Positions 47,792 through 63,307 of a stretch of 64,000 nucleotides of DNA are shown here, piece after piece. The stretch is from Silene conica (taxonomy: Eukaryota; Streptophyta; Magnoliopsida; Caryophyllales; Caryophyllaceae): positions 44,348,079 to 44,412,078 of the forward strand of contig CM055313.2 in NCBI GenBank assembly GCA_029255685.2, read 5' to 3'. The notes under the pieces were generated by a model. It saw only the letters and a program-made list of their open reading frames with translations. It did not search any database and was not told the DNA's origin. The translations under genes and the position numbers were made by a program. Positions within the stretch are counted from its first letter, which is position 1. Every line of letters begins with the position of its first letter.

Positions 47792-50700
47792 ATCTAACCC
47801 CCTAAAAAGAAGTTTCGTCCTCGAAACTTGAATTTCAAACATAAAATCAAAACAAGGTAAAGATTACAAGTGATCATCAACGAAAGTCATCTCGGAATCC
47901 TAACCGCTGCGCACTCTGATCTTTATTTACACTCAAACCATAAAGAGATATCACACATCCTTAATATTATTATCATCTTCACACACTCTACAACCTCAGA
48001 AGACATATCAAACTCATACTCACAACCCAAAATAATCATTTAACTCCATATGATCTAGTTATCACAAAACCACAATGTTTTCACACATGCATCACCTTTA
48101 AGCATGTGGTCAATACTCATAAACACCATTACATCTCACATACTAAATCATCAAGCTTTCCTCACTTTCACCAAGCTTACTCAAAACCATTAAGTAGTAC
48201 ACTCATCAATGTGTACTCTTTCATCTCATGAACTATCTAACTTCTAGTCCTCGTATACCAAACATTACTCCAACACCATTAACCATCATATATGACCTCT
48301 CATAAATTTATTACTATTTCTCCAAGTCCAAATAACTTCCAACCAACAATTCAATTATAGTTTACCATTCACCACACAAATCCGGCATTGACCAAAACCT
48401 CAAACAGATAATCTCAAAGCTAGGAAACTCTCCCAAATAAGAAAACTCGTCCATTCACGAGTGCCATTAAAATTATTGCTACCATAATTTCCTCAAAGTT
48501 GGTAGTGCTTACTTTCATATACAACTCTTAACCTTAAAAAGCTTAATATAAACTCTCGATAATTCTCGATATATATATATATATATATCTAGTATCCAAA
48601 GTCATCAATCTCAAACCTCAATCTCACCACCTAATCATCAGTCACACTCGCAAGATCCAAATCATTATCTTTGAACACTTATCATCAATAACTCATTTCC
48701 ATTGAACCATAACAACATCACTATACAAATCTTATCACCCGTGCTCATATAAAAGCTAAGCTTATAACCTCAATTCATAGTCATGGTTTACTATCCATGA
48801 GTATCATCTTACCATTAAGAATCCACCAAAACACTGTATAAAGCTATGTCCATTAAACTAATAACATCCTCAAACTTTCAAACCTCATATATATAAGGCC
48901 TTTAATACTCTTTTTCCAAAACTTTATATGGAATCCTAATTCACACTCTCACTCAAAAATGTTATTATGCTCTCAATCTCCAATAACCGAACATCAAACT
49001 CAAAGATCTAACATCATTCTCACAAAGGATTCAAGCTTTCACTACGAGATGATCACAAGTAGCTCTAAAGATATTTCAAACATTTTCAAGTTACCTTAAA
49101 ACAATAAATAACTTGTAAACCAAAACCAAATATGTTCGCGCAATATCACAAGGCAACCGAAAACATAGTCTTCGAAAGTATAAGCTCAAAGATAAATCAA
49201 TGTAAAGAGGATAATTACAAAACTTCAAAGAAGAAGGAACTGAAGTTGAAATAAAGAACAAATAGAGAGTAACAAGAGATAAAAAGACAGAGGACAAAGA
49301 TAAACAAGAAACTTTTGGTCTAAATGCTCAAATAGAAGAGGTATGGTCGACACGTGCAAGGATGACAAGAATAGACGACTCCAAAACAAACTTATAAACA
49401 CCAAGACGACACCTCAAGATAAGATAAATAAAGCACGATAACCAAAGTTTTATAATTCTCGTACAACCATTACTCAAGGTCATAACGTCTCGAAACATCC
49501 TTTCATCACATCTCCATAATACCTCGACACCAACAAATATCTTCATACTTGCCCCTTTACCACCACTAACTACATTCCTCAAATAATCAACTCTCAAGAT
49601 CATAAACTGTCACGACCACCAACCCTCAAGTCCTTCCACTCTCAATAACTCCATCTCATCACACTTAATAAATCAATCCATAGCAATCTCTACACCCTCA
49701 AAGAGAAACACCACATTCCATTATAATCATCGTCAACATGATCATTCACTAAGTCAACGCTAAAACTCTTTAACATTAACATCTCACAAGCCCATAAATT
49801 ACATTTCATCTCTTTCACTCAATCCTTTAAAAGGTATAATCAGTCAATATCTCCTCAACGGATAAACCATAAATCTTTCATAACTCATTATAAATCCTCA
49901 AAGATTCTTATTCCTCAAATATGATATTCCAATTAAAGACAAGCATAGTCTCCAAAATTCCCAACTTGCTCAATCTAAACTCTACGATAACATTCAAACC
50001 GTTTCCAGCATTCTATCCTCGATCCATAAATAACTCGCATAACTTTTCCTTTAACACAAGACAAAAATCCAAAATTCCAACCATTAAGGGCATAAGCCAC
50101 GATATTCCCAAAATAAGATCATAAGATAAATCCACTCATTATGTCTCTCACTTCCATTAAAACTAAGAAACCACAATTTAACGTCTTATGCCACATATCA
50201 TTCACTCACTCTCTATTCTCAAAAAAAGAATTCCTCAAACACACAAAGAACTTAACAACCACTTATCCAAAATGAGATTCCATCCTAACAACAACTATTC
50301 CCAAAATAAACTTCATCTCAACAACCTCGAATCCGAAAGTTAACTCCTTCTTAACAACCTCAAATACCAAAGTAAACTTCTTCTTAACAACCTCAAATCT
50401 CAAATTAACTCCCTCGTTACTAAACTCATGAATGCACTTCTCTTTCATACCTGAACATCCCAATCTTCCAAACAATCCTAACTTGATGCCTCAAAAACCA
50501 CAAGGGGATCAACCTCAAAATCACCTCAAACAAGGACGATGTCACCAAATGGTTCAAAAGGATGAAAGTACGATAAGAGTAAACCTCGGGTTATCAAGGA
50601 AAACGTTTTGACCGACATATAACCAAAAACATGTAAGACGTAACATGCCAATGACATTTTCAAAATTGACCATATTTAAAAATCAATAAAGCATGCTCGA

Positions 50701-51269
50701 AAAAGTTATACATGAACAACACATTTTTGTACAATTAATGACAAAACATAACATCAAGTCATAAACAACACAATATATAAGCTGTCAATTTGATTAAATT
50801 AATAACGATGAACATTAAAACATAAACAAACAAATACATGAACAAAACATGTATACAAATATGTAACACAATTAATAACGATGCAAAACTTTAATTTATA
50901 AATGCACAAGTGCATGAACAACACAAATAACCCAAGTAATAAATATACGAAACATTAACGCATAATAAAACAAGTAGATGAATTATACATTCAATACATT
51001 AAGTTGCGATATAAAATATTAAGGACAACCAACAAATACATGAGCACACATGTAAAACAATTAACAACTATGCGAAATATTAAGACATAAACAAATAAGT
51101 AGATGCACAATACATGTACTATAATTAACAACAATATGAAACATTAAGATGTAAACAAACAAGTCCTTAATTGTTTCTGCCCCATTTACTCTCACTCATT
51201 TACTAAGTCAATTTTATTTTAGTAAAATAACTACGCGAGAGTTGGGAGCGTGTTCGCTCTGATACCAAC
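47792..51269 (-). other. Internal region 1 of the 6-kb element (non-coding)
   Basis: 3478 bp. The polypurine tract is at the low-coordinate end (minus: TTTTTAGGGGGTTAGAT) and the primer site at the high end. Strongly strand-biased: the plus strand is rich in CTCAA/CATC words. There are scattered ORFs below 95 residues and none matches a retroelement domain. A short tandem repeat of about 42 bp (AACAACCTC-based) lies near 50320-50420, and an AT dinucleotide run near 48570-48588. It looks like a LARD-type derivative rather than a recently broken Tekay. Confidence 0.75.
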
Positions 51270-53811
51270 TGTAACAACCCGGATTATAAAATAAAGGAAA
51301 AACATAATATAAAAGAATATCAGAGTGTAACTCAATGATAACTGGTTAAGGTGGCGGAAACGCCTTACCCAAATCCGGATCGATACTCAAATCGAAAACC
51401 AAACTAATACATTATTCAAAGGTTCTTAAAACTTAAACAAAAGTCCTAAACAATTTATTAAGCTCGCTTCGCACATTCCCCAAGCAAGCATCAACCAAAC
51501 AGCGACCACCTGAACAACCTGAGAAGGGGGTCGACAATCAGTCGGGAGTAACTAGATGCTCTTCCAGTCATGTTTACAACAATTGAATGTAACCAACAAT
51601 CAATAACAATTGAAATGTAAAACCAGTAAACATGCGAGATCATCTACACTCATGAAAGTCCAATCAAACTTACCATCATTTGAAGAAACGCTTCAACGAT
51701 CATGTGAGGATATAAACACGTCATGACATGCATGCAAACTTACTATACCATAATATTCTCGATACCAGACGTATGAAACCAAACGAACCTAGACCATATG
51801 CGACCACTAGACCATGAACATTTACAACCGAAGTAACTCACGACTCGTAGTAACATAAGGCACAATGCTAGTAATAAAGCGTAGCGAATATGGTGACACA
51901 CAATCCATTGCAACAGAAGGCACAAAGCTATCATCAAAGCATAGTGAATAGAGCGAAAGCCCGTTAGAGCGTATCACCACTGCCTCTAACTTGTCAGAGC
52001 GTATCACCACTGCCTCTGACTGACGGAGCGTATCACCACTGCCTCCATCGGTGTGGAGCGTATCACCACTGCCTCCACGGTACTATGTATAGCGTATCAC
52101 CACTGCCTATGTGCCTAAGACCTGGCCAGACCTCTCGATGCAATAACTGTACACCGAACGACACTCGGGACCCAGAACGTATAACTGACGAATCTGGCCA
52201 CCCCCGAACATAGACCAAAATAAATCCCACATCAATGGGTGGCGTTAGTTCATTCCGATAGTATATAACTGATACTACCGTCATCTATTCAAACTAGCAA
52301 ACAACGATGCACAGTATAACTGACTGTACTAACATGCGTGAATAACATCACGACTCAAACCAGTAGAACATCATAACAGACTGTCCTAAAGTCAAATGCA
52401 TAGAAGTATCCAACGACATATGCAAACACAATATTATACAATCACTGAACATAACTCAACATGTGAATCAAGTATAAACAACCAGCGTTATAGTAACTTT
52501 AACTATAACATAAGTAATGGATGCGAGGTTATACTAACCTCAACTATAACCTCCACATAGGGCTTGAGGTTATAGTAACTTTAGCCAAACCTTGACACGA
52601 ACCTAAAGTTATACTAGCACCAACCATAACCTTGAGTCATACCTCAGGTTTACGTTAGTCGCAGCTATAACTTTAACTCGTAGTTCAAAGTTATATTAAC
52701 TTCAGCTATAACTTTGAGTCGTACTCAAGGTTGTACTAGTTTCAGCTATAACCCTGAATCATATTTTCAAGGTTACACATACTTCACTATAACCTTGAGC
52801 AACACTCTTGTCCATTAGCCTTGCCGCCATCTAGGGTTTTTCTCGCGAACCCTAGTTGCGCACACGACACCCATAACGAATTATCAACACATTATAATCC
52901 ACAATTACGATAACAAAACATACATAAATATATGGAGCACAATTAATTCATGACAATAAATAATCAAACATGTACTAATCATACAAACAATCATTAAATC
53001 ATATTAATCACATCAATTGGCATAAACACAATTAAAAGAGAAACACCTAGTTACCTTTTTAGCAATTAATGAAAACCTCCATAAAGAATACGACCAACAA
53101 AGCCTTGTCTCCAACACGTGTCAATAACCCCGAAAATTAACTTTAAAGAAAGCGGAAATCCAAATCCTTGTGATAGACATTGTACCAAACAATCACTCTT
53201 TCGAAAACGTCAAAGGGAAATATATCTTCTTCTTTACTCACAAAACATGAGACCCAAAACGCAGGTCTAAAGGTTCATACAAGTAATTCCCAATAAAATA
53301 TTTTGAATAGAATATAATGTAGAGGTAAGAGCAAAGATTGTGAAAATATAATTTATGTATGAGTTTTGAAGAATAAAAGATATTCAACAATGGAGTTAAA
53401 GGTATAAAGAAAAGAAAGCAGACGAAAGAAGGTGAGAGGACGTGCGGCAGAAACTCACGCACAAAACAAGTATTGACCTAGTTGCTTGCTAGGTTAAATT
53501 CTTTTTATAAGGAGATTAACTAATGGGCTTTTGGTCCATTAGCTCATATAATGGATTATCTGATTACAAATCCGATTGAGCCATATTAAAACGAAAGGAG
53601 AACTTGAAATAGACAAGTAATTATTAAATTAAAATAATAAAATTGTGCATGGACATTTTAACCCATGCAAAAGTAGATCAAAACGCAAATAAGAAAATAG
53701 AAAACGGAGGTTATAATTACATATTTCCAAAATCCATTAATAAACTTCGAAATAATTAATTTAATAAAATACTTTTATAAAAAATATTATTATAAAATAC
53801 GGGGTGTTACA
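51270..53811 (-). repeat. LTR2 of the 6-kb array
   Basis: 2542 bp. Contains hairpin arrays at 51963-52115 and 52490-52805. It serves both neighbouring internal regions. Confidence 0.93.
52490..52805. repeat. TATAACYTTGAG hairpin series (LTR2)
   Basis: Six or more adjacent units with differing complementary arms: GTTATAGT/ACTATAAC, GAGGTTA/TAACCTC, AACCTtGAG/CTCAGGTT, TATAACTTT/AAAGTTATA, AACTTTGAGT/ACTCAAGGTT (one G-T), AACCcTGAA/TTCAaGGTT. LTR3 has the same at 58509-58824. In LTR1 the series is cut by Copia-C. Confidence 0.75.
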
Positions 53812-56800
53812 ATCTAACCCCCTAAAAAGAAGTTTCGTCCTCGAAACTTGAATTTCAAACATAAAATCAAAACAAGGTAAAGATTACAAGTGATCATCAA
53901 CGAAAGTCATCTCGGAATCCTAACCGCTGCGCACTCTGATCTTTATCAACACTCAAACTATAAAGAGATATCACACATCCTTAATATTATTATCATCTTC
54001 ACACACTCTACAACCTCAGAAGACATATCAAACTCATACTCACAACCCAAAATAATCATTTAACTCCATATGATCTAGTTATCACAAAACCACAATGTTT
54101 TCACACATGCATCACCTTTAAGCATGTGGTCAATACTCATAAACACCATTACATCTCACATACTAAATCATCAAGCTTTCCTCACTTTCACCAAGCTTAC
54201 TCAAAACCATTAAGTAGTACACTCATCAATGTGTACTCTTTCATCTCATGAACTATCTAACTTCTAGTCCTCGTATACCAAACATTACTCCAACACCATT
54301 AACCATCATATATGACCTCTCATAAATTTATTACTATTTCTCCAAGTCCAAATAACTTCCAACCAACAATTCAATTATAGTTTACCATTCACCACACAAA
54401 TCCGGCATTGACCAAAACCTCAAACAGATAATCTCAAAGCTAGGAAACTCTCCCATATAAGAAAACTCGTCCATTCACGAGTGCCATTAAAATTATTGCT
54501 ACCATAATTTCCTCAAAGTTGGTAGTGCTTACTTTCATATACAACTCTTAACCTTAAAAAGCTTAATATAAACTCTCGATAATTCTCGATATATATATAT
54601 ATATCTAGTATCCAAAGTCATCAATCTCAAACCTCAATCTCACCACCTAATCATCAGTCACACTCGCAAGATCCAAATCATTATCTTTGAACACTTATCA
54701 TCAATAACTCATTTCCATTGAACCATAACAACATCACTATACAAATCTTATCACCCGTGCTCATATAAAAGCTAAGCTTATAACCTCAATTCATAGTCAT
54801 GGTTTACTATCCATGAGTATCATCTTACCATTAAGAATCCACCAAAACACTGTATAAAGCTATGTCCATTAAACTAATAACATCCTCAAACTTTCAAACC
54901 TCATATATATAAGGCCTTTAATACTCTTTTTCCAAAACTTTATATGGAATCCTAATTCACACTCTCACTCAAAAATGTTATTATGCTCTCAATCTCCAAT
55001 AACCGAACATCAAACTCAAAGATCTAACATCATTCTCACAAAGGATTCAAGCTTTCACTACGAGATGATCACAAGTAGCTCTAAAGATATTTCAAACATT
55101 TTCAAGTTACCTTAAAACAATAAATAACTTGTAAACCAAAACCAAATATGTTCGCGCAATATCACAAGGCAACCGAAAACATAGTCTTCGAAAGTATAAG
55201 CTCAAAGATAAATCAATGTAAAGAGGATAATTACAAAACTTCAAAGAAGAAGGAACTGAAGTTGAAATAAAGAACAAATAGAGAGTAACAAGAGATAAAA
55301 AGACAGAGGACAAAGATAAACAAGAAACTTTTGGTCTAAATGCTCAAATAGAAGAGGTATGGTCGACACGTGCAAGGATGACAAGAATAGACGACTCCAA
55401 AACAAACTTATAAACACCAAGACGACACCTCAAGATAAGATAAATAAAGCACGATAACCAAAGTTTTATAATTCTCGTACAACCATTACTCAAGGTCATA
55501 ACGTCTCGAAACATCCTTTCATCACATCTCCATAATACCTCGACACCAACAAATATCTTCATACTTGCCCCTTTACCACCACTAACTACATTCCTCAAAT
55601 AATCAACTCTCAAGATCATAAACTGTCACGACCACCAACCCTCAAGTCCTTCCACTCTCAATAACTCCATCTCATCACACTTAATAAATCAATCCATAGC
55701 AATCTCTACACCCTCAAAGATAAACACCACATTCCATTATAATCATCGTCAACATGATCATTCACTAAGTCAACGCTAAAACTCTTTAACATTAACATCT
55801 CACAAGCCCATAAATTACATTTCATCTCTTTCACTCAATCCTTTAAAAGGTATAATCAGTCAATATCTCCTCAACGGATAAACCATAAATCTTTCATAAC
55901 TCATTATAAATCCTCAAAGATTCTTATTCCTCAAATATGATATTCCAATTAAAGACAAGCATAGTCTCCAAAATTCCCAACTTGCTCAATCTAAACTCTA
56001 CGATAACATTCAAACCGTTTCCAGCATTCTATCCTCGATCCATAAATAACTCGCATAACTTTTCCTTTAACACAAGACAAAAATCCAAAATTCCAACCAT
56101 TAAGGGCATAAGCCACGATATTCCCAAAATAAGATCATAAGATAAATCCACTCATTATGTCTCTCACTTCCATTAAAACTAAGAAACCACAATTTAACGT
56201 CTTATGGCACATATCATTCACTCACTCTCTATTCTCAAAAAAAGAATTCCTCAAACACACAAAGAACTTAACAACCACTTATCCAAAATGAGATTCCATC
56301 CTAACAACAACTATTCCCAAAATAAACTTCATCTCAACAACCTCGAATCCGAAAGTTAACTCCTTCTTAACAACCTCAAATACCAAAGTAAACTTCTTCT
56401 TAACAACCTCAAATCTCAAATTAACTCCCTCGTTACTAAACTCATGAATGCACTTCTCTTTCATACCTGAACATCCCAATCTTCCAAACAATCCTAACTT
56501 GATGCCTCAAAAACCACAAGGGGATCAACCTCAAAATCACCTCAAACAAGGACGATGTCACCAAATGGTTCAAAAGGATGAAAGTACGATAAGAGTAAAC
56601 CTCGGGTAGTTATCAAGGAAAACGTTTTGACCGACATATAACCAAAAACATGTAAGACGTAACATGCCAATGACATTTTCAAAATTGACCATATTTAAAA
56701 ATCAATAAAGCATGCTCGAAAAATTTATACATGAAGAACACATTTTTGTACAATTAATGACAAAACATAACATCAAGTCATAAACAACACAATATATAAG

Positions 56801-57288
56801 CTGTCGATTTGATTAAATTAATAACGATGAACATTAAAACATAAACAAACAAATACATGAACAAAACATGTATACAAATATGTAGCACAATTAATAACGA
56901 TGCAAAACTTTAATTTATAAATGCACAAGTGCATGAACAACACAAATAACCCAAGTAATAAATATACGAAACATTAACGCATAATAAAACAAGTAGATGA
57001 ATTATACATTCAATACACTAAGTTGCGATATAAAATATTAAGGACAACCAACAAATACATGAGCACACATGTAAAACAATTAACAACTATGCGAAATATT
57101 AAGACATAAACAAATAAGTAGATGCACAATACATGTACTATAATTAACAACAATATGAAACATTAAGATGTAAACAAACAAGTCCCTAATTGTTTCTGCC
57201 CCATTTACTCTCACTCATTTACTAAGTCAATTTTATTTTAGTAAAATAACTACGCGAGAGTTGGGAGCGTGTTCGCTCTGATACCAAC
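53812..57288 (-). other. Internal region 2 of the 6-kb element (non-coding)
   Basis: 3477 bp, same layout as internal region 1, with a shorter AT run near 54591 and scattered substitutions. Almost identical to internal region 3. Confidence 0.8.
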
Positions 57289-59830
57289 TGTAACAACCCG
57301 GATTATAAAATAAAGGAAAAACATAATATAAAAGAATATCAGAGTGTAACTCAATGATAACTGGTTAAGGTGGCGGAAACGCCTTACCCAAATCCGGATC
57401 GATACTCAAATCGAAAACCAAACTAATACATTATTCAAAGGTTCTTAAAACTTAAACAAAACTCCTAAACAATTTATTAAGCTCGCTTCGCACATTCCCC
57501 AAGCAAGCATCAACCAAACAGCGACCACCTGAACAACCTGAGAAGGGGGTCGACAATCAGTCGGGAGTAACTAGATGCTCTCCCAGTCATGTTTACAACA
57601 ATTGAATGTAACCAACAATCAATAACAATTGAAATGTAAAACCAGTAAACATGCGAGATCATCTACACTCATGAAAGTCCAATCAAACTTACCATCATTT
57701 GAAGAAACGCTTCAACGATCATGTGAGGATATAAACACGTCATGACATGCATGCAAACTTACTATACCATAATATTCTCGATACCAGACGTATGAAACCA
57801 AACGAACCTAGACCATATGCGACCACTAGACCATGAACATTTACAACCGAAGTAACTCACGACTCGTAGTAACATAAGGCACAATGCTAGTAATAAAGCG
57901 TAGCGAATATGGTGACACACAATGCATTGCAACAGAAGGCACAAAGCTATCATCAAAGCATAGTGAATAGAGCGAAAGCCCGTTAGAGCGTATCACCACT
58001 GCCTCTAACTTGTCAGAGCGTATCACCACTGCCTCTGACTGACGGAGCGTATCACCACTGCCTCCATCGGTGTGGAGCGTATCACCACTGCCTCCACGGT
58101 ACTATGTATAGCGTATCACCACTGCCTATGTGCCTAAGACCTGGCCAGACCTCTCGATGCAATAACTGTACACCGAACGACACTCGGGACCCAGAACGTA
58201 TAACTGACGAATCTGGCCACCCCCGAACATAGACCAAAATAAATCCCACATCAATGGGTGGCGTTAGTTCATTCCGATAGTATATAACTGATACTACCGT
58301 CATCTATTCAAACTAGCAAACAACGATGCACAGTATAACTGACTGTACTAACATGCGTGAATAACATCACGACTCAAACCAGTAGAACATCATAACAGAC
58401 TGTCCTAAAGTCAAATGCATAGAAGTATCCAACGACATATGCAAACACAATATTATACAATCACTGAACATAACTCAACATGTGAATCAAGTATAAACAA
58501 CCAGCGTTATAGTAACTTTAACTATAACATAAGTAATGGATGCGAGGTTATACTAACCTCAACTATAACCTCCACATAGGGCTTGAGGTTATAGTAACTT
58601 TAGCCAAACCTTGACACGAACCTAAAGTTATACTAGCACCAACCATAACCTTGAGTCATACCTCAGGTTTACGTTAGTCGCAGCTATAACTTTAACTCGT
58701 AGTTCAAAGTTATATTAACTTCAGCTATAACTTTGAGTCGTACTCAAGGTTGTACTAGTTTCAGCTATAACCCTGAATCATATTTTCAAGGTTACACATA
58801 CTTCACTATAACCTTGAGCAACACTCTTGTCCATTAGCCTTGCCGCCATCTAGGGTTTTTCTCGCGAACCCTAGTTGCGCACACGACACCCATAACGAAT
58901 TATCAACACATTATAATCCACAATTACGATAACAAAACATACATAAATATATGGAGCACAATTAATTCATGACAATAAATAATCAAACATGTACTAATCA
59001 TACAAACAATCATTAAATCATATTAATCACATCAATTGGCATAAACACAATTAAAAGAGAAACACCTAGTTACCTTTTTAGCAATTAATGAAAACCTCCA
59101 TAAAGAATACGACCAACAAAGCCTTGTCTCCAACACGTGTCAATAACCCCGAAAATTAACTTTAAAGAAAGCGGAAATCCAAATCCTTGTGATAGACATT
59201 GTACCAAACAATCACTCTTTCGAAAACGTCAAAGGGAAATATATCTTCTTCTTTACTCACAAAACATGAGACCCAAAACGCAGGTCTAAAGGTTCATACA
59301 AGTAATTCCCAATAAAATATTTTGAATAGAGTATATTGTAGAGGTAAGAGCAAAGATTGTGAAAATATAATTTATGTATGAGTTTTGAAGAATAAAAGAT
59401 ATTCAACAATGGAGTTAAAGGTATAAAGAAAAGAAAGCAGACGAAAGAAGGTGAGAGGACGTGCGGCAGAAACTCACGCACAAAACAAGTATTGACCTAG
59501 TTGCTTGCTAGGTTAAATTCTTTTTATAAGGAGATTAACTAATGGGCTTTTGGTCCATTAGCTCATATAATGGATTATCTGATTACAAATCCGATTGAGC
59601 CATATTAAAACGAAAGGAGAACTTGAAATAGACAAGTAATTATTAAATTAAAATAATAAAATTGTGCATGGACATTTTAACCCATGCAAAAGTAGATCAA
59701 AACGCAAATAAGAAAATAGAAAACGGAGGTTATAATTACATATTTCCAAAATCCATTAATAAACTTCGAAATAATTAATTTAATAAAATACTTTTATAAA
59801 AAATATTATTATAAAATACGGGGTGTTACA
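57289..59830 (-). repeat. LTR3 of the 6-kb array
   Basis: 2542 bp, nearly identical to LTR2; differences include C/G near 57924 and two near 59332-59337. Confidence 0.93.
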
Positions 59831-62800
59831 ATCTAACCCCCTAAAAAGAAGTTTCGTCCTCGAAACTTGAATTTCAAACATAAAATCAAAACAAGGTAAA
59901 GATTACAAGTGATCATCAACGAAAGTCATCTCGGAATCCTAACCGCTGCGCACTCTGATCTTTATCAACACTCAAACTATAAAGAGATATCACACATCCT
60001 TAATATTATTATCATCTTCACACACTCTACAACCTCAGAAGACATATCAAACTCATACTCACAACCCAAAATAATCATTTAACTCCATATGATCTAGTTA
60101 TCACAAAACCACAATGTTTTCACACATGCATCACCTTTAAGCATGTGGTCAATACTCATAAACACCATTACATCTCACATACTAAATCATCAAGCTTTCC
60201 TCACTTTCACCAAGCTTACTCAAAACCATTAAGTAGTACACTCATCAATGTGTACTCTTTCATCTCATGAACTATCTAACTTCTAGTCCTCGTATACCAA
60301 ACATTACTCCAACACCATTAACCATCATATATGACCTCTCATAAATTTATTACTATTTCTCCAAGTCCAAATAACTTCCAACCAACAATTCAATTATAGT
60401 TTACCATTCACCACACAAATCCGGCATTGACCAAAACCTCAAACAGATAATCTCAAAGCTAGGAAACTCTCCCATATAAGAAAACTCGTCCATTCACGAG
60501 TGCCATTAAAATTATTGCTACCATAATTTCCTCAAAGTTGGTAGTGCTTACTTTCATATACAACTCTTAACCTTAAAAAGCTTAATATAAACTCTCGATA
60601 ATTCTCGATATATATATATATATCTAGTATCCAAAGTCATCAATCTCAAACCTCAATCTCACCACCTAATCATCAGTCACACTCGCAAGATCCAAATCAT
60701 TATCTTTGAACACTTATCATCAATAACTCATTTCCATTGAACCATAACAACATCACTATACAAATCTTATCACCCGTGCTCATATAAAAGCTAAGCTTAT
60801 AACCTCAATTCATAGTCATGGTTTACTATCCATGAGTATCATCTTACCATTAAGAATCCACCAAAACACTGTATAAAGCTATGTCCATTAAACTAATAAC
60901 ATCCTCAAACTTTCAAACCTCATATATATAAGGCCTTTAATACTCTTTTTCCAAAACTTTATATGGAATCCTAATTCACACTCTCACTCAAAAATGTTAT
61001 TATGCTCTCAATCTCCAATAACCGAACATCAAACTCAAAGATCTAACATCATTCTCACAAAGGATTCAAGCTTTCACTACGAGATGATCACAAGTAGCTC
61101 TAAAGATATTTCAAACATTTTCAAGTTACCTTAAAACAATAAATAACTTGTAAACCAAAACCAAATATGTTCGCGCAATATCACAAGGCAACCGAAAACA
61201 TAGTCTTCGAAAGTATAAGCTCAAAGATAAATCAATGTAAAGAGGATAATTACAAAACTTCAAAGAAGAAGGAACTGAAGTTGAAATAAAGAACAAATAG
61301 AGAGTAACAAGAGATAAAAAGACAGAGGACAAAGATAAACAAGAAACTTTTGGTCTAAATGCTCAAATAGAAGAGGTATGGTCGACACGTGCAAGGATGA
61401 CAAGAATAGACGACTCCAAAACAAACTTATAAACACCAAGACGACACCTCAAGATAAGATAAATAAAGCACGATAACCAAAGTTTTATAATTCTCGTACA
61501 ACCATTACTCAAGGTCATAACGTCTCGAAACATCCTTTCATCACATCTCCATAATACCTCGACACCAACAAATATCTTCATACTTGCCCCTTTACCACCA
61601 CTAACTACATTCCTCAAATAATCAACTCTCAAGATCATAAACTGTCACGACCACCAACCCTCAAGTCCTTCCACTCTCAATAACTCCATCTCATCACACT
61701 TAATAAATCAATCCATAGCAATCTCTACACCCTCAAAGATAAACACCACATTCCATTATAATCATCGTCAACATGATCATTCACTAAGTCAACGCTAAAA
61801 CTCTTTAACATTAACATCTCACAAGCCCATAAATTACATTTCATCTCTTTCACTCAATCCTTTAAAAGGTATAATCAGTCAATATCTCCTCAACGGATAA
61901 ACCATAAATCTTTCATAACTCATTATAAATCCTCAAAGATTCTTATTCCTCAAATATGATATTCCAATTAAAGACAAGCATAGTCTCCAAAATTCCCAAC
62001 TTGCTCAATCTAAACTCTACGATAACATTCAAACCGTTTCCAGCATTCTATCCTCGATCCATAAATAACTCGCATAACTTTTCCTTTAACACAAGACAAA
62101 AATCCAAAATTCCAACCATTAAGGGCATAAGCCACGATATTCCCAAAATAAGATCATAAGATAAATCCACTCATTATGTCTCTCACTTCCATTAAAACTA
62201 AGAAACCACAATTTAACGTCTTATGGCACATATCATTCACTCACTCTCTATTCTCAAAAAAAGAATTCCTCAAACACACAAAGAACTTAACAACCACTTA
62301 TCCAAAATGAGATTCCATCCTAACAACAACTATTCCCAAAATAAACTTCATCTCAACAACCTCGAATCCGAAAGTTAACTCCTTCTTAACAACCTCAAAT
62401 ACCAAAGTAAACTTCTTCTTAACAACCTCAAATCTCAAATTAACTCCCTCGTTACTAAACTCATGAATGCACTTCTCTTTCATACCTGAACATCCCAATC
62501 TTCCAAACAATCCTAACTTGATGCCTCAAAAACCACAAGGGGATCAACCTCAAAATCACCTCAAACAAGGACGATGTCACCAAATGGTTCAAAAGGATGA
62601 AAGTACGATAAGAGTAAACCTCGGGTAGTTATCAAGGAAAACGTTTTGACCGACATATAACCAAAAACATGTAAGACGTAACATGCCAATGACATTTTCA
62701 AAATTGACCATATTTAAAAATCAATAAAGCATGCTCGAAAAATTTATACATGAAGAACACATTTTTGTACAATTAATGACAAAACATAACATCAAGTCAT

Positions 62801-63307
62801 AAACAACACAATATATAAGCTGTCGATTTGATTAAATTAATAACGATGAACATTAAAACATAAACAAACAAATACATGAACAAAACATGTATACAAATAT
62901 GTAGCACAATTAATAACGATGCAAAACTTTAATTTATAAATGCACAAGTGCATGAACAACACAAATAACCCAAGTAATAAATATACGAAACATTAACGCA
63001 TAATAAAACAAGTAGATGAATTATACATTCAATACACTAAGTTGCGATATAAAATATTAAGGACAACCAACAAATACATGAGCACACATGTAAAACAATT
63101 AACAACTATGCGAAATATTAAGACATAAACAAATAAGTAGATGCACAATACATGTACTATAATTAACAACAATATGAAACATTAAGATGTAAACAAACAA
63201 GTCCCTAATTGTTTCTGCCCCATTTACTCTCACTCATTTACTAAGTCAATTTTATTTTAGTAAAATAACTACGCGAGAGTTGGGAGCGTGTTCGCTCTGA
63301 TACCAAC
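59831..63307 (-). other. Internal region 3 of the 6-kb element (non-coding)
   Basis: 3477 bp. I find essentially no difference from internal region 2 at the places compared. Confidence 0.8.

Noticed and set aside
47217-50475. Repeated small ORFs (60-91 residues) in the 6-kb units
   Set aside because: They recur only because the DNA is duplicated; there is no domain, no codon signal, and they differ in frame and strand. No evidence of coding.
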